From: CAVQEK01 sp963711495
Lineage (GTDB): Bacteria > Bacteroidota > Bacteroidia > Cytophagales > Cyclobacteriaceae
DNA length: 64,000 bases
NCBI GenBank assembly: GCA_963711495.1
Contig: CAVQEK010000013.1
Coordinates: 868,001 to 932,000 of the forward strand
Reading direction: 5' to 3'
The position numbers and the translations under genes are program-made. Below are positions 53,185 through 61,397 of the stretch, in pieces. The notes under the pieces were generated by a model, which was not told the origin of the DNA, ran no database searches, and saw nothing but the letters and a program-made list of their open reading frames with translations. Each line of letters starts with the position of its first letter. The first letter of the stretch is position 1.

Positions 53185-55221
53185 ATGATTAACAGATCAA
53201 AAGTTATTACTTATAGTCTACTTGCCCACATCAACAATTCCGGTACGCTTTTTAAAGACTTACTTGATGTTTTTATACCAATTGTAAAAAAGGTTTTATC
53301 TGATTTGTCCGCGAAAGGAGTTACCAAGGGGTCACATATTTCGGAAATTCAGGAAGACATAAAGGCGCAATTTGGGATTGATATTCCTGTTGTAGTTTTA
53401 GAGAGGTGTCTTCAAAGAATTTGTCGTGAATATAATTCTGAAGATTCAACGTTGATTGTGGTACATCAAGATAAATCATTTGAATTATATGAATTTGTTT
53501 TTGATGAATTTCAGACTACAATAGAAAAGAAGGCAGATGAAATTCACAGTCTGGAAAAACTATTTAAGACATTCTGCGAAACGGAAGGTTTGAAACATAG
53601 TGATTACAATTCTATTTTCACATTTATTAACCTGAACAACACTTCTTTGTCGAAATATCTTTCCAATACAAAAAATGATCTTAAACAAAATGATTTTCAA
53701 CTTGAAGCACAATTTATTCGATTTTTTCAGGGTATCCCTTCTATATTCAATCTTATAAAAGAAATATATATTGGATCCATCATATCAAGTTATATCGAAT
53801 ATAAAACCGAAAATATAACTTGTGAAGTTGAATTGCTTTTTGATACAAACTTTATAATAAGCCTTTTAGATTTAAATACTCCTCAATCAACGAAAACGAC
53901 GCAGAGAGTTATAGATATTGCCAAATCATGTGGATATAAATTAACTGTTCTTAATGTCACTATTGAGGAAGCTCAAAATTTACTCATGGCAAAAGCTGAA
54001 AATTTTGAAAAGGCCTATTTACAGATGAAAATAAATCCTGAGGATATATATAATGCATGCGATAGGAGAAATCTGTCAAGGACGGATTTGGAAAGGATAG
54101 CCGATAATTTAGAATTGGAGTTAGATTCAAAGGGAATATCTAAGGTTGCAGTTAAAAAAACAATTGAGAATAAAGCAAAGTACAGCAATGAATTTGAAGA
54201 TCTGAAAAGCAAAAGATACAATGAATTTGCTGCATTACATGATGCTATAGCAATTCACTACATTAGAGAAAAGAGAGGAAAACGAATAAAAAACTTTGAG
54301 GATGTTAATGCATGGTTCGTAAATAATTCATTAAGCCATAATTCTTTGAAGCAGTCAGATTTTCGATACAAATCTTTCCAGCCAATCATTATTAAAGCTG
54401 ACGATTTATTAAATGTTTTATGGTTGAGTAATCCTGGAATGTATAGTATCATCAAGACAGAAGAACTTACTGAAATTGGTTTAAATGAGTTAATATCATC
54501 TACTCTAAATAGCTCTTTGCCAAAATCGAGAGTTATTAAAGAACTGGATGACAATATTAATAAGTACAAAGACGACTCTATCAGCGAACAAGATATTCTA
54601 AGGGTGGCGGCCAGAATTACAGAACGGCAAATTAAAGATATAGATAAACTCAATGCTTTGGCTGAAAGTGATCCTAATAGTTTTGTGGAAAAAATAAAGA
54701 AAGAATCTGCATTGCAAGAACAACTTGAAAAGGAAAGAAATGAAAGATTTGATAATGCGATTAAGGAGTTAAGACAGGATGCAATTCAAGCGGAGAAATT
54801 AAGTGTAGAATTGGCTGCAGAGAAAAGAAAAAGCGAAGAGGAAAGGAAAAATACTGACGAACTTAAAACCAGATTAAAAACAGAGAATAAAAATAGGGCT
54901 GCATTAAGAGATATTCATTTTAGGAAACAATTAAGGAAATGGCGGCGAAAACCATGGATTGAACTAATTCTTGAGATACTAATTGCTATAGTTTTTCTTT
55001 TAGCCATCTTATTTCATGAAAATTGGAATATATCAGAGTTCTATTCCAGAATGGAAACCTTACTTAAAAACTGGATTTTTATTACGGCACTAACCGTTTA
55101 TACATTATACATTACTGGGATAACAATACGTACTTTGTTTTTAAGATATAGAAGTACCTCAGAGATAGAAACTTTCAAAAAAGGAATTGTATATCCAAAA
55201 GAGATACAGGAGTTAGAATAA
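53185..55221 (+). CDS. PIN-like domain protein with C-terminal coiled coil and two membrane segments
   Basis: 678 residues, not a named family to me. The first 200 residues are helical. About 212-400 resembles a PIN nuclease: VELLFDTNFIISLLD (first Asp), LTVLNVTIEEAQNLL (Glu), ALHDAIAIHYIREK (Asp) and NFEDVNAWFVNNS (Asp, in the place of the FVTxD strand). About 490-585 is a charged coiled coil, then two membrane segments (LILEILIAIVFLLAILF about 594-610 and FITALTVYTLYITGITI about 633-650). It has no signal peptide, so the nuclease domain should face the cytoplasm. It begins 25 bases after the EVE-KAP gene and ends 8 bases before hsdS. It is very AT-rich and probably acquired together with its neighbour. 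Confidence 0.72.
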   Translation: MINRSKVITYSLLAHINNSGTLFKDLLDVFIPIVKKVLSDLSAKGVTKGSHISEIQEDIKAQFGIDIPVVVLERCLQRICREYNSEDSTLIVVHQDKSFELYEFVFDEFQTTIEKKADEIHSLEKLFKTFCETEGLKHSDYNSIFTFINLNNTSLSKYLSNTKNDLKQNDFQLEAQFIRFFQGIPSIFNLIKEIYIGSIISSYIEYKTENITCEVELLFDTNFIISLLDLNTPQSTKTTQRVIDIAKSCGYKLTVLNVTIEEAQNLLMAKAENFEKAYLQMKINPEDIYNACDRRNLSRTDLERIADNLELELDSKGISKVAVKKTIENKAKYSNEFEDLKSKRYNEFAALHDAIAIHYIREKRGKRIKNFEDVNAWFVNNSLSHNSLKQSDFRYKSFQPIIIKADDLLNVLWLSNPGMYSIIKTEELTEIGLNELISSTLNSSLPKSRVIKELDDNINKYKDDSISEQDILRVAARITERQIKDIDKLNALAESDPNSFVEKIKKESALQEQLEKERNERFDNAIKELRQDAIQAEKLSVELAAEKRKSEEERKNTDELKTRLKTENKNRAALRDIHFRKQLRKWRRKPWIELILEILIAIVFLLAILFHENWNISEFYSRMETLLKNWIFITALTVYTLYITGITIRTLFLRYRSTSEIETFKKGIVYPKEIQELE

Positions 55222-55228
55222 TAGAATA

Positions 55229-56704
55229 ATGCCCCAAAACTGGAAAACATATAGATTTTCTGAATTATTTGATGTTTCTTCAGGTCTTTCCAAAGGAAGA
55301 GAAGAATTTGGTTTTGGTAATCCTTTCGTATCATTTAAAGATGTTTTTTATAATTATTTTCTTCCTGAAAAATTAGGCGATTTAGTTAATGCAAATCATA
55401 AGGAAATAGAAAGATGTTCTGTGCAGAGAGGCGATATCTTCCTAACCCGAACAAGTGAAACGCCTGATGATCTTGGTATGAGCTCTGTAGCTTTAAAAGA
55501 TTATCCAAAAGCAACATTTAACGGTTTTACAAAAAGGTTGAGATTAAAATCCAACTCTCCGATCAATATATATCCTGAGTTTATTGCTTATTATTTAAGA
55601 AGTCGAAGTTTTAGAAATGAGGTTTCAAAACACTCATCCATGACAACAAGAGCAAGTTTAAATAATGGCGCTATAAATTCATTTGAAGTCACTTTACCTA
55701 CTTATAATGAACAAATACGTATTGCTGAAATATTGAAGCCTCTGGATGACAAGATCGAGCTGAACCTGGAGATGAACAAAACCCTGGAAGCCATGGCCAT
55801 GGCCTTGTACAAACACTGGTTTGTGGATTTTGGGCCTTTCAGACACACCCCTAACCCCTCTCAAGAGGGGAATTTAAAATCCCCCCTAAAGGGGGGTGCC
55901 CGCAGGGCGGGGGGTGTTATTCCTCAGAAAGAAGGTCTCCGCAGGGCGCAGGGTGTAAATTCCCTCCCTAAAGAAAATAAGGAAAGTGTTACTTCACCCG
56001 GATCACCCGCTGCCATTCATCCTGGGGGAAATGCTCCGTTGTACGGCTCCGGCAAGTTCGTGGAGAGCGAACTGGGCATGATCCCGGAAGAGTGGGAGGT
56101 GAAGAGGTTAAAGAACTTCGGCAAGGTTATTACCGGTAAAACACCATCTAGTAAATTTCCCGAACATTTTGGTGACAAGATCCCATTTGTTACTCCGACG
56201 GATTTTAAAAATTATGGAATGTGTATTTATGACGCAAATAGAGGTATTTCTGATGTTGGTGCTGAGGTTTTTGGAAATAAAATTATTCCTCCAAACTCTG
56301 TTATTGTGACATGTATTGGCTCTGACATGGGGAAAGTCGCAATAAACAAGGTTTCATGCTTAACTAATCAACAAATCAACTCCGTTGTGATAGAGAATTT
56401 AGAACATCCTTTTGTTTACTATTCAATGGTAAATAATTATGATTTTTTGAAAAATTTAGCTGGTGATGGAACTACAATGCCAATAATAAATAAAAGTGAT
56501 TTTGAAAATTTGGACATTTTGAGTCCTCAAAAAGAAGTATTAAATAAATTCAATAATGAGGCTTTTAAATTTGAAATCTTGATTGGAAACAACATTGAAG
56601 AAAACAAGACATTAAGAAAAATTCGAGACACCCTTCTCCCCCAACTAATCAGCGGAGAAATCGAAGTAAAAACAGCAGAAGAGGAGGTGAGTAAGGTGGT
56701 CTGA
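55229..56704 (+). CDS. hsdS: Type I restriction-modification specificity subunit HsdS
   Basis: 491 residues with two target-recognition domains. TRD1 (1-170) begins NWKTYRFSELFDVSSGLSKG; the central conserved helix is RIAEILKPLDDKIELNLEMN then KTLEAMAMALYKHWFVDFGP; TRD2 (about 285-450) begins LGMIPEEWEVKRLKNFGKVI. The second conserved helix ends RKIRDTLLPQLISGEIEV. After FVDFGPF a repeat element is translated in frame (HTPNPSQEGNLKSPLKGGAR onward, about residues 206-245), adding about 75 residues before TRD2. TRDs are AT-rich and the conserved helix GC-rich, a mosaic typical of recombining hsdS. Confidence 0.95.
   Translation: MPQNWKTYRFSELFDVSSGLSKGREEFGFGNPFVSFKDVFYNYFLPEKLGDLVNANHKEIERCSVQRGDIFLTRTSETPDDLGMSSVALKDYPKATFNGFTKRLRLKSNSPINIYPEFIAYYLRSRSFRNEVSKHSSMTTRASLNNGAINSFEVTLPTYNEQIRIAEILKPLDDKIELNLEMNKTLEAMAMALYKHWFVDFGPFRHTPNPSQEGNLKSPLKGGARRAGGVIPQKEGLRRAQGVNSLPKENKESVTSPGSPAAIHPGGNAPLYGSGKFVESELGMIPEEWEVKRLKNFGKVITGKTPSSKFPEHFGDKIPFVTPTDFKNYGMCIYDANRGISDVGAEVFGNKIIPPNSVIVTCIGSDMGKVAINKVSCLTNQQINSVVIENLEHPFVYYSMVNNYDFLKNLAGDGTTMPIINKSDFENLDILSPQKEVLNKFNNEAFKFEILIGNNIEENKTLRKIRDTLLPQLISGEIEVKTAEEEVSKVV
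55845..55956 (+). repeat. Palindromic repeat element in hsdS (one complete, one partial copy)
   Basis: A 73-base unit (55845-55917) begins ACACCCC and ends GGGGTGT (an inverted pair) and contains three nested hairpins: CCCCTCTCAAGAGGGG, CCCCCCTAAAGGGGGG and GCCCGCAGGGC. A truncated right half (CTCCGCAGGGCGCAGGGTGT) follows at about 55937-55956. Both are open in the hsdS frame. Confidence 0.9.
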
Positions 56705-56745
56705 ACCGGGATTGGCCAGGATTGTTAGATTAACGGGATTATAAA

Positions 56746-57135
56746 ATGGTAAAAGATGAATTGACTGGAAAGATTATCGGATGTGCGATGAAAGTGCATA
56801 GTACCTTGGGAAATGGATTTCAGGAGGTCATCTACCAACGCGCATTGGCAATTGAAATGGAGCATCAAGGCCTTTCTTTTGAACGAGAAAAAGAGATGGA
56901 TATTTACTATCGCGATATTGATATTGGGACCCGAAGAGTGGATTTTTTGGTTGAAAATCAGATACTGGTTGAGCTAAAAGCGCTTACAAGATTAGAAGAT
57001 GTACATCTCGCACAAGCTAAAAACTACCTGGAGGCATTTAATCTCAATATTGGGTTATTAATCAATTTTGGTGAGACGAGCTTGAAATTTAAACGACTGC
57101 AACTTAAATGGGATGAAAATCCTAAAAATCAATAA
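56746..57135 (+). CDS. GxxExxY-family protein (PD-(D/E)xK-like)
   Basis: 129 residues, full length. It has the family motif GNGFQEVIYQRAL (GxxExxY), then RRVDFLVENQILVELKAL, which supplies the Asp and the ExK-type pair of a PD-(D/E)xK nuclease core, and HLAQAKNYLEAFNLNIGLLI. GxxExxY proteins are common in Bacteroidota; their function is not established. It lies between hsdS and hsdR, 42 bases after hsdS. Its 3' half has been duplicated in tandem downstream. Confidence 0.88.
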   Translation: MVKDELTGKIIGCAMKVHSTLGNGFQEVIYQRALAIEMEHQGLSFEREKEMDIYYRDIDIGTRRVDFLVENQILVELKALTRLEDVHLAQAKNYLEAFNLNIGLLINFGETSLKFKRLQLKWDENPKNQ

Positions 57136-57174
57136 ATCCCAATTATCGGGCTAAAGTAAAATAAATATTTGGAT

Positions 57175-57275
57175 GAGTTTAACCTCAATATCGTTTGCTG
57201 ATCGACTTTGGAGAGGCCAGTGTAAAATTTAAAGATTGCAATTAAAATTAGAGGGAAATCCTAAAAATCATTGAA
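57175..57275 (+). pseudogene. Older, degraded copy of the GxxExxY 3' end (also at about 57541-57641)
   Basis: Within each 366-base unit, after the gene's stop, a stretch reads FNLNIV, then IDFGEASVKFK with frameshifts and stops, matching EAFNLNIGLLINFGETSLKF of the intact gene. This is an earlier partial duplication that was itself copied by the later 366-base duplication. Confidence 0.65.
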
Positions 57276-57303
57276 TCTTGGCTATCCCGGTTCAGACAAA
57301 TGA

Positions 57304-57501
57304 GTGGGTTTTTTGGTTGAAAATGAGATACTGGTTGAACTAAAAGCGCTTGCAAAATTAGAAGATGTACATCTCGCACAAGCTAAAAACTACCTGGAGG
57401 CATTTAATCTCAATATTGGATTATTAATCAATTTTGGTGAGACGAGCTTGAAATTTAAACGACTGCAATTAAAATGGGATGAAAATCCTAAAAATCAATA
57501 A
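57304..57501 (+). pseudogene. Truncated second copy of the GxxExxY gene
   Basis: A 65-residue frame (GTG start possible) reads GFLVENEILVELKALAKLED onward to the same C-terminus as the intact gene, ending WDENPKNQ. It lacks the GxxExxY motif and the first acidic residue because it starts at the duplication junction. It differs from the complete copy at a few residues only (for example NEILVEL, LAKLED). Confidence 0.85.
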
Positions 57502-57665
57502 ATCCCGATTATCGGGCTAAAGTAAAATAAATATTTGGATGAGTTTAACCTCAATATCGTTTGCTGATCGACTTTGGAGAGGTCAGAGTAAAATTTAAAG
57601 ATTGCAATTAAAATTAGAGGGAAATCCTAAAAATCATTGAATCTTGGCTATCCCGGTTCAGACAA

Positions 57666-60600
57666 ATGAGTAAATTATTAGAAAATACCGTCGAGCAAGC
57701 GGCCATTCAATGGCTGGAAGATCAGGGTTACCGGTACATTCCGGGGCCGGAGATCGACCGTCCGTTAAAGCAAGTAGCGCTCACCGGTGCGCTGCGCAAT
57801 TTTTTGCAAAAGACGTATCCCGAAATTCCACCATCCGTCCGGGAGGAAGCGTTGAACCAGTTCACCCGCCCCCGGGGCCAGGACCTGCACTACCGCAACC
57901 GGGACATCCACCGGAAGATCACCATGGGCATCGACCTCTCCTGGAAGGAACAGGGGAAAGACCAAGCCGCCCATTTGTACCCCATCGATTTTGACAATCC
58001 GGAAAACAACGATTTTCTCTGCGTCAACCAGCTGTCCATCGAAGGCAAAAACCAACGCCGTCCCGACCTGCTCATTTTCATCAATGGCCTGCCCCTGGTG
58101 GTTTTTGAATTCAAGAACATGTTCGATGAGCAGGCCACTGTGGAAGATGCATTCAACCAGATCCAGCATTATAAAAAAGATATTCCCCAGCTTTTTGAAT
58201 TCAATGCCATCACGGTGATCTCCGATGGCGAAGAAACCTATCACGGCATGTATTCGTCAGGCCGGGAGTGGTTTGCACCCTGGAAGTCGGTCGATGGCCG
58301 CTCCATTGCGGAACATGAGTTCCCGTTAAAAGCATTGATCGAAGGGTTGTTCCCCAAAGACCGACTGATCGCCTACCTGCACAATTTCATCTTTCACGAA
58401 GACCACAGCGGCAAACTGGTCAAAAAAGGGGCAAAATACCACCAGTTCTTTGGGATCCGCTTTGCCGTAGAATCCACCAGGCAGGCCATTAAGCCCTATG
58501 GTGATGGACGCATCGGCGTGGTTTGGCACACCCAGGGCTCCGGTAAGAGCATGTCCATGGCCATTTACACCGGCATTTTAAGGCAACTGTCCAGGCTCAA
58601 AAATCCCACCATCGTCATCCAGGTAGACCGCAACGATCTGGATAACCAACTGTACGATAATTTTGTATTGGCCAAAGATGTGGTCGGCCATGTAGAGCAC
58701 GCCGGCAGTACCGATCAACTTCGCAAGCTGCTCGACCGGGAAGCTGGCGGGGTCATTTTTACCACCATCGAAAAATTCAGGGTGAAGCGATCGAAAATGA
58801 AATTGGCCGATCAGATCGCAAAACTCCTCGAGCGACACACCCCTAACCCCGCTCAAGAGGGAAATAAGAAGTCCCCCCTGGGGGGTACCTCAGAAACAAT
58901 GCTGACAAGATCCCCCCTTGAGGGGGGTGCCTCGAAAGAGGCGGGGGGTGTAAATTCCCCCCTTGAGGGGGGTGCCCGCAGGGCGGGGGGTGTTAATTTG
59001 GTCGACCTCCGCTATTTCACATCCTCCGAATACCTGGTCTATAACCCACATTTGAAAGAACGGGCAACGGCATTGCGTAACGAAAGTACATTAAGTGAAG
59101 TGCTGCTCTGGAATGAACTTAAAAATGACCAATTGGGTGTTGATTTTCATCGCCAAAAACCAATCGGTGAATACATTGTCGACTTTTTTTGTCCGGAGTT
59201 AATGCTGGCCATTGAAATTGACGGAGAATCTCACCATCACGAAGGAGGACCGGAACGGGATGAGAGAAGGCAACGCAATCTGGAAAGTGCCGGCATTGAT
59301 TTTTTGAGATTTGATGATGCGGAAATTAAAAAGGATATAAACCGCGTTATGATTGCCATCGAAGATTATGTAAATGCCAAAAAGATTGACACACCTTTAA
59401 CTCCGCTTAAACGGGGAATGTATAATCGAAACAAGCATTTGCTTGAAGCGGGTGAAATAGCCCACCCCATCCTTTCGGAACGGGAAAACATCATTGTGAT
59501 CGCCGACGAGGCCCACCGTACACAATATGGTTTTGATACCGGTGGCTATGCGCAGAACCTGCGCAGGGCGTTGCCCAACGCCTCGTTTATCGGGTTTACC
59601 GGAACACCGGTCGATAAAAAGGACGCCGACACCCGGGTGGTATTTGGCGAAACCATTCACGTTTACGACATCAAGCAAGCCGTGGATGACAAGGCCACCG
59701 TACCCATTTATTACGAGCCACGGATCGTCAAACTGGCCTTGAATGATCAGGATATTGACCTAAAGGCCGAAGAGATCGTTTCCGAGATGGACGAAAATGC
59801 TACCAATGTGAAATGGGCCGCCATTGATGACGCCGCCGGGGCCGATGACCGCATTGCCAAAGTGGCCAGTGACATGCTCGCCCATTACACCCTTCGAAAT
59901 GAATCACTGGATGGCAAAGCCATGATCGTGTGTATGAGCCGCAGGAATTGCGTGAAAATGTATGATGCCATCACACAATTACCCAACTGCCCGGAAGTTG
60001 CCGTGGTGATGACGGGAAACATTGGCAAAGACCCGGAATCGTGGAACAAACACTTGCGCACCAAAGATGCTCAGGAAGCATTGAAAGGCAGGTTTAAAAA
60101 ACCTGAAGATCCCCTGAAGATCGTAATTGTGCGAGACATGTGGTTAACAGGTTTTGATGCTCCTTGTCTCCACACCTTGTACGTCGATAAAATCATGCAC
60201 GGCCACAACCTCATGCAAGCCATTGCCCGGGTAAACCGTGTATTTGGGAATAAACCGGCTGGCCTGGTGGTGGATTATATTGGCATTGCCAGTCGCCTGC
60301 GGGACGCCACGGATAAATATACCAAAGGCGGGGGTAGGGGAAAACCCACATTCGATACCAAAGAAGCCGCCGTCTATTGCATCGAGCAATACGAAAAGGT
60401 AAAGCCTTTGCTGGGCGATGTCCCCTGGGACGACCTGGACGATTTGCGGGAAAGCGAGGTGATCCTGGCTGCCAGAAAAGCTGTCAATTACATTCTTCGC
60501 GATGATGAAACCACCGATCATTTCTTGAAGGAAGAGCGAAAACTCAGCGAATTGTTCGTCATGGCCAAAACAGAAAGGATTATCTGGAATATTATGGACC

Positions 60601-61319
60601 AGGTGGGATTTATTCAAAGTGTGCGCAAATCTGTGCGAAAGATCAAGTTTCCGGCAGGAACGAGAAAAGCGACCGAGGCTGCCATACGTGATCTCATTGC
60701 CCAAAGCATCGATAGTGAAAAGATCATCGATGTATTGGGAGAGATGGAAGTGGACCACATGGACATTTCCATCCTCGACGACCGGTTCCTGGCCACGGCC
60801 AAAATAGCCGAGGACGGGGCCAACATCCGCATTGAATTGATGCGAAGGATATTGATGGATGAACTGAAGGTGAAAATGCCCAGGAACATCCGCCGCTATG
60901 GAAGTCTCAAAGAGCAGATCGAAGAGATCATCGATCAGTACCACAAACATGCCATCGATTCATTGACGGTCATCACGGAATTAATGAAACGCGCCCGGGA
61001 ACTGCAAAAGGAGGACCAGCGGGTCAGGGAACTTGGATTGAGCGAAGAGGAGCTGGCTTTTTACGATATCCTGGCCAAAAAAGCAGGCGTGGTCCGGGAA
61101 GACGGCCTTATTAAAGACATCGTGCACAATGTGGCCAAAGCTGTGAAAAGCAACCTCCAACTGGACTGGTACAAAAAAGAAGATGCCAAAGCCGCCATCC
61201 GGTTGGCTGTCAAGAAAGAATTACGCGGCAAAGTCGACATCAAAGACCTCAACAACATCCTGGCCGACATCATGGAACAAGCCGAGGGCCAGTACAGCGA
61301 ATGGCCGGAGGTGGGGTGA
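57666..61319 (+). CDS. hsdR: Type I restriction subunit HsdR with an internal DUF559 nuclease domain
   Basis: 1217 residues, about 195 longer than usual. N-terminal nuclease: RRPDLLIFINGLPLVVFEFK (about 129-148, PD-(D/E)xK). Helicase: WHTQGSGKSMSMAIY (Walker A, about 284-298), FTTIEKF, then an in-frame insertion (about 391-584), then IVIADEAHRTQYGF (DEAH, about 611), FTGTPVDKKD, MIVCMSRRNCVKMYDAI, LTGFDAPCLHTLYVDK and QAIARVNRVFGNKPAGLVVD. A C-terminal helical domain binds the methyltransferase. The inserted part contains repeat-derived residues and a complete DUF559 domain. The frame is open throughout, so a single polypeptide with two nuclease domains is predicted. Whether the helicase tolerates the insertion is unknown. 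Confidence 0.95.
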   Translation: MSKLLENTVEQAAIQWLEDQGYRYIPGPEIDRPLKQVALTGALRNFLQKTYPEIPPSVREEALNQFTRPRGQDLHYRNRDIHRKITMGIDLSWKEQGKDQAAHLYPIDFDNPENNDFLCVNQLSIEGKNQRRPDLLIFINGLPLVVFEFKNMFDEQATVEDAFNQIQHYKKDIPQLFEFNAITVISDGEETYHGMYSSGREWFAPWKSVDGRSIAEHEFPLKALIEGLFPKDRLIAYLHNFIFHEDHSGKLVKKGAKYHQFFGIRFAVESTRQAIKPYGDGRIGVVWHTQGSGKSMSMAIYTGILRQLSRLKNPTIVIQVDRNDLDNQLYDNFVLAKDVVGHVEHAGSTDQLRKLLDREAGGVIFTTIEKFRVKRSKMKLADQIAKLLERHTPNPAQEGNKKSPLGGTSETMLTRSPLEGGASKEAGGVNSPLEGGARRAGGVNLVDLRYFTSSEYLVYNPHLKERATALRNESTLSEVLLWNELKNDQLGVDFHRQKPIGEYIVDFFCPELMLAIEIDGESHHHEGGPERDERRQRNLESAGIDFLRFDDAEIKKDINRVMIAIEDYVNAKKIDTPLTPLKRGMYNRNKHLLEAGEIAHPILSERENIIVIADEAHRTQYGFDTGGYAQNLRRALPNASFIGFTGTPVDKKDADTRVVFGETIHVYDIKQAVDDKATVPIYYEPRIVKLALNDQDIDLKAEEIVSEMDENATNVKWAAIDDAAGADDRIAKVASDMLAHYTLRNESLDGKAMIVCMSRRNCVKMYDAITQLPNCPEVAVVMTGNIGKDPESWNKHLRTKDAQEALKGRFKKPEDPLKIVIVRDMWLTGFDAPCLHTLYVDKIMHGHNLMQAIARVNRVFGNKPAGLVVDYIGIASRLRDATDKYTKGGGRGKPTFDTKEAAVYCIEQYEKVKPLLGDVPWDDLDDLRESEVILAARKAVNYILRDDETTDHFLKEERKLSELFVMAKTERIIWNIMDQVGFIQSVRKSVRKIKFPAGTRKATEAAIRDLIAQSIDSEKIIDVLGEMEVDHMDISILDDRFLATAKIAEDGANIRIELMRRILMDELKVKMPRNIRRYGSLKEQIEEIIDQYHKHAIDSLTVITELMKRARELQKEDQRVRELGLSEEELAFYDILAKKAGVVREDGLIKDIVHNVAKAVKSNLQLDWYKKEDAKAAIRLAVKKELRGKVDIKDLNNILADIMEQAEGQYSEWPEVG
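58834..59417 (+). mobile_element. Repeat-flanked DUF559 nuclease insertion inside hsdR
   Basis: It begins with a repeat array (58837-58993: ACACCCC, CCCCCCTGGGGGG, two copies of CCCCCCTTGAGGGGGG, GCCTCGAAAGAGGC, GCCCGCAGGGC, ending GGGGGGTGT). A DUF559 domain follows at about 59025-59380: NESTLSEVLLWNELKNDQLG, FHRQKPIGEYIVDFFCPELM, LAIEIDGESHHHEGGPERDE, GIDFLRFDDAEIKKDINRVM, with the Asp, Glu/Asp and His of the Vsr-like site. It closes with a copy of the array's left end (GACACACCTTTAACTCCGCT at 59388), a direct repeat of 58834 with an offset of 554 bases. The two copies are read in different frames. Confidence 0.85.
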
Positions 61320-61397
61320 TGAATGTTTACCGCCAATCGTATTAATCGACTTCTGGTTAATTCGTGATTTTATATGATCATTAAGACCAGCCAGATA

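Larger units (their letters stand above)
56936..57667 (+). repeat. 366-bp tandem duplication between hsdS and hsdR
   Basis: Positions 56936-57301 and 57302-57667 are nearly identical (constant offset of 366 bases). The unit holds the 3' half of the GxxExxY gene, the following spacer and the first bases of hsdR (ATGAGT at 57300, again ATGAGT at 57666). The junction shares GAGT(G), so short homology could have produced it. Differences are a few single bases, so the event is fairly recent. Confidence 0.93.

Noticed and set aside
58837..58993. Possible CRISPR array
   Set aside because: Repeats are palindromic units of unequal spacing without unique spacers of constant length and no cas genes; they are hairpin elements read within hsdR.
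60144..60950. 268-residue minus-strand frame opposite hsdR
   Set aside because: Antisense shadow of the conserved HsdR helicase and C-terminal domain.
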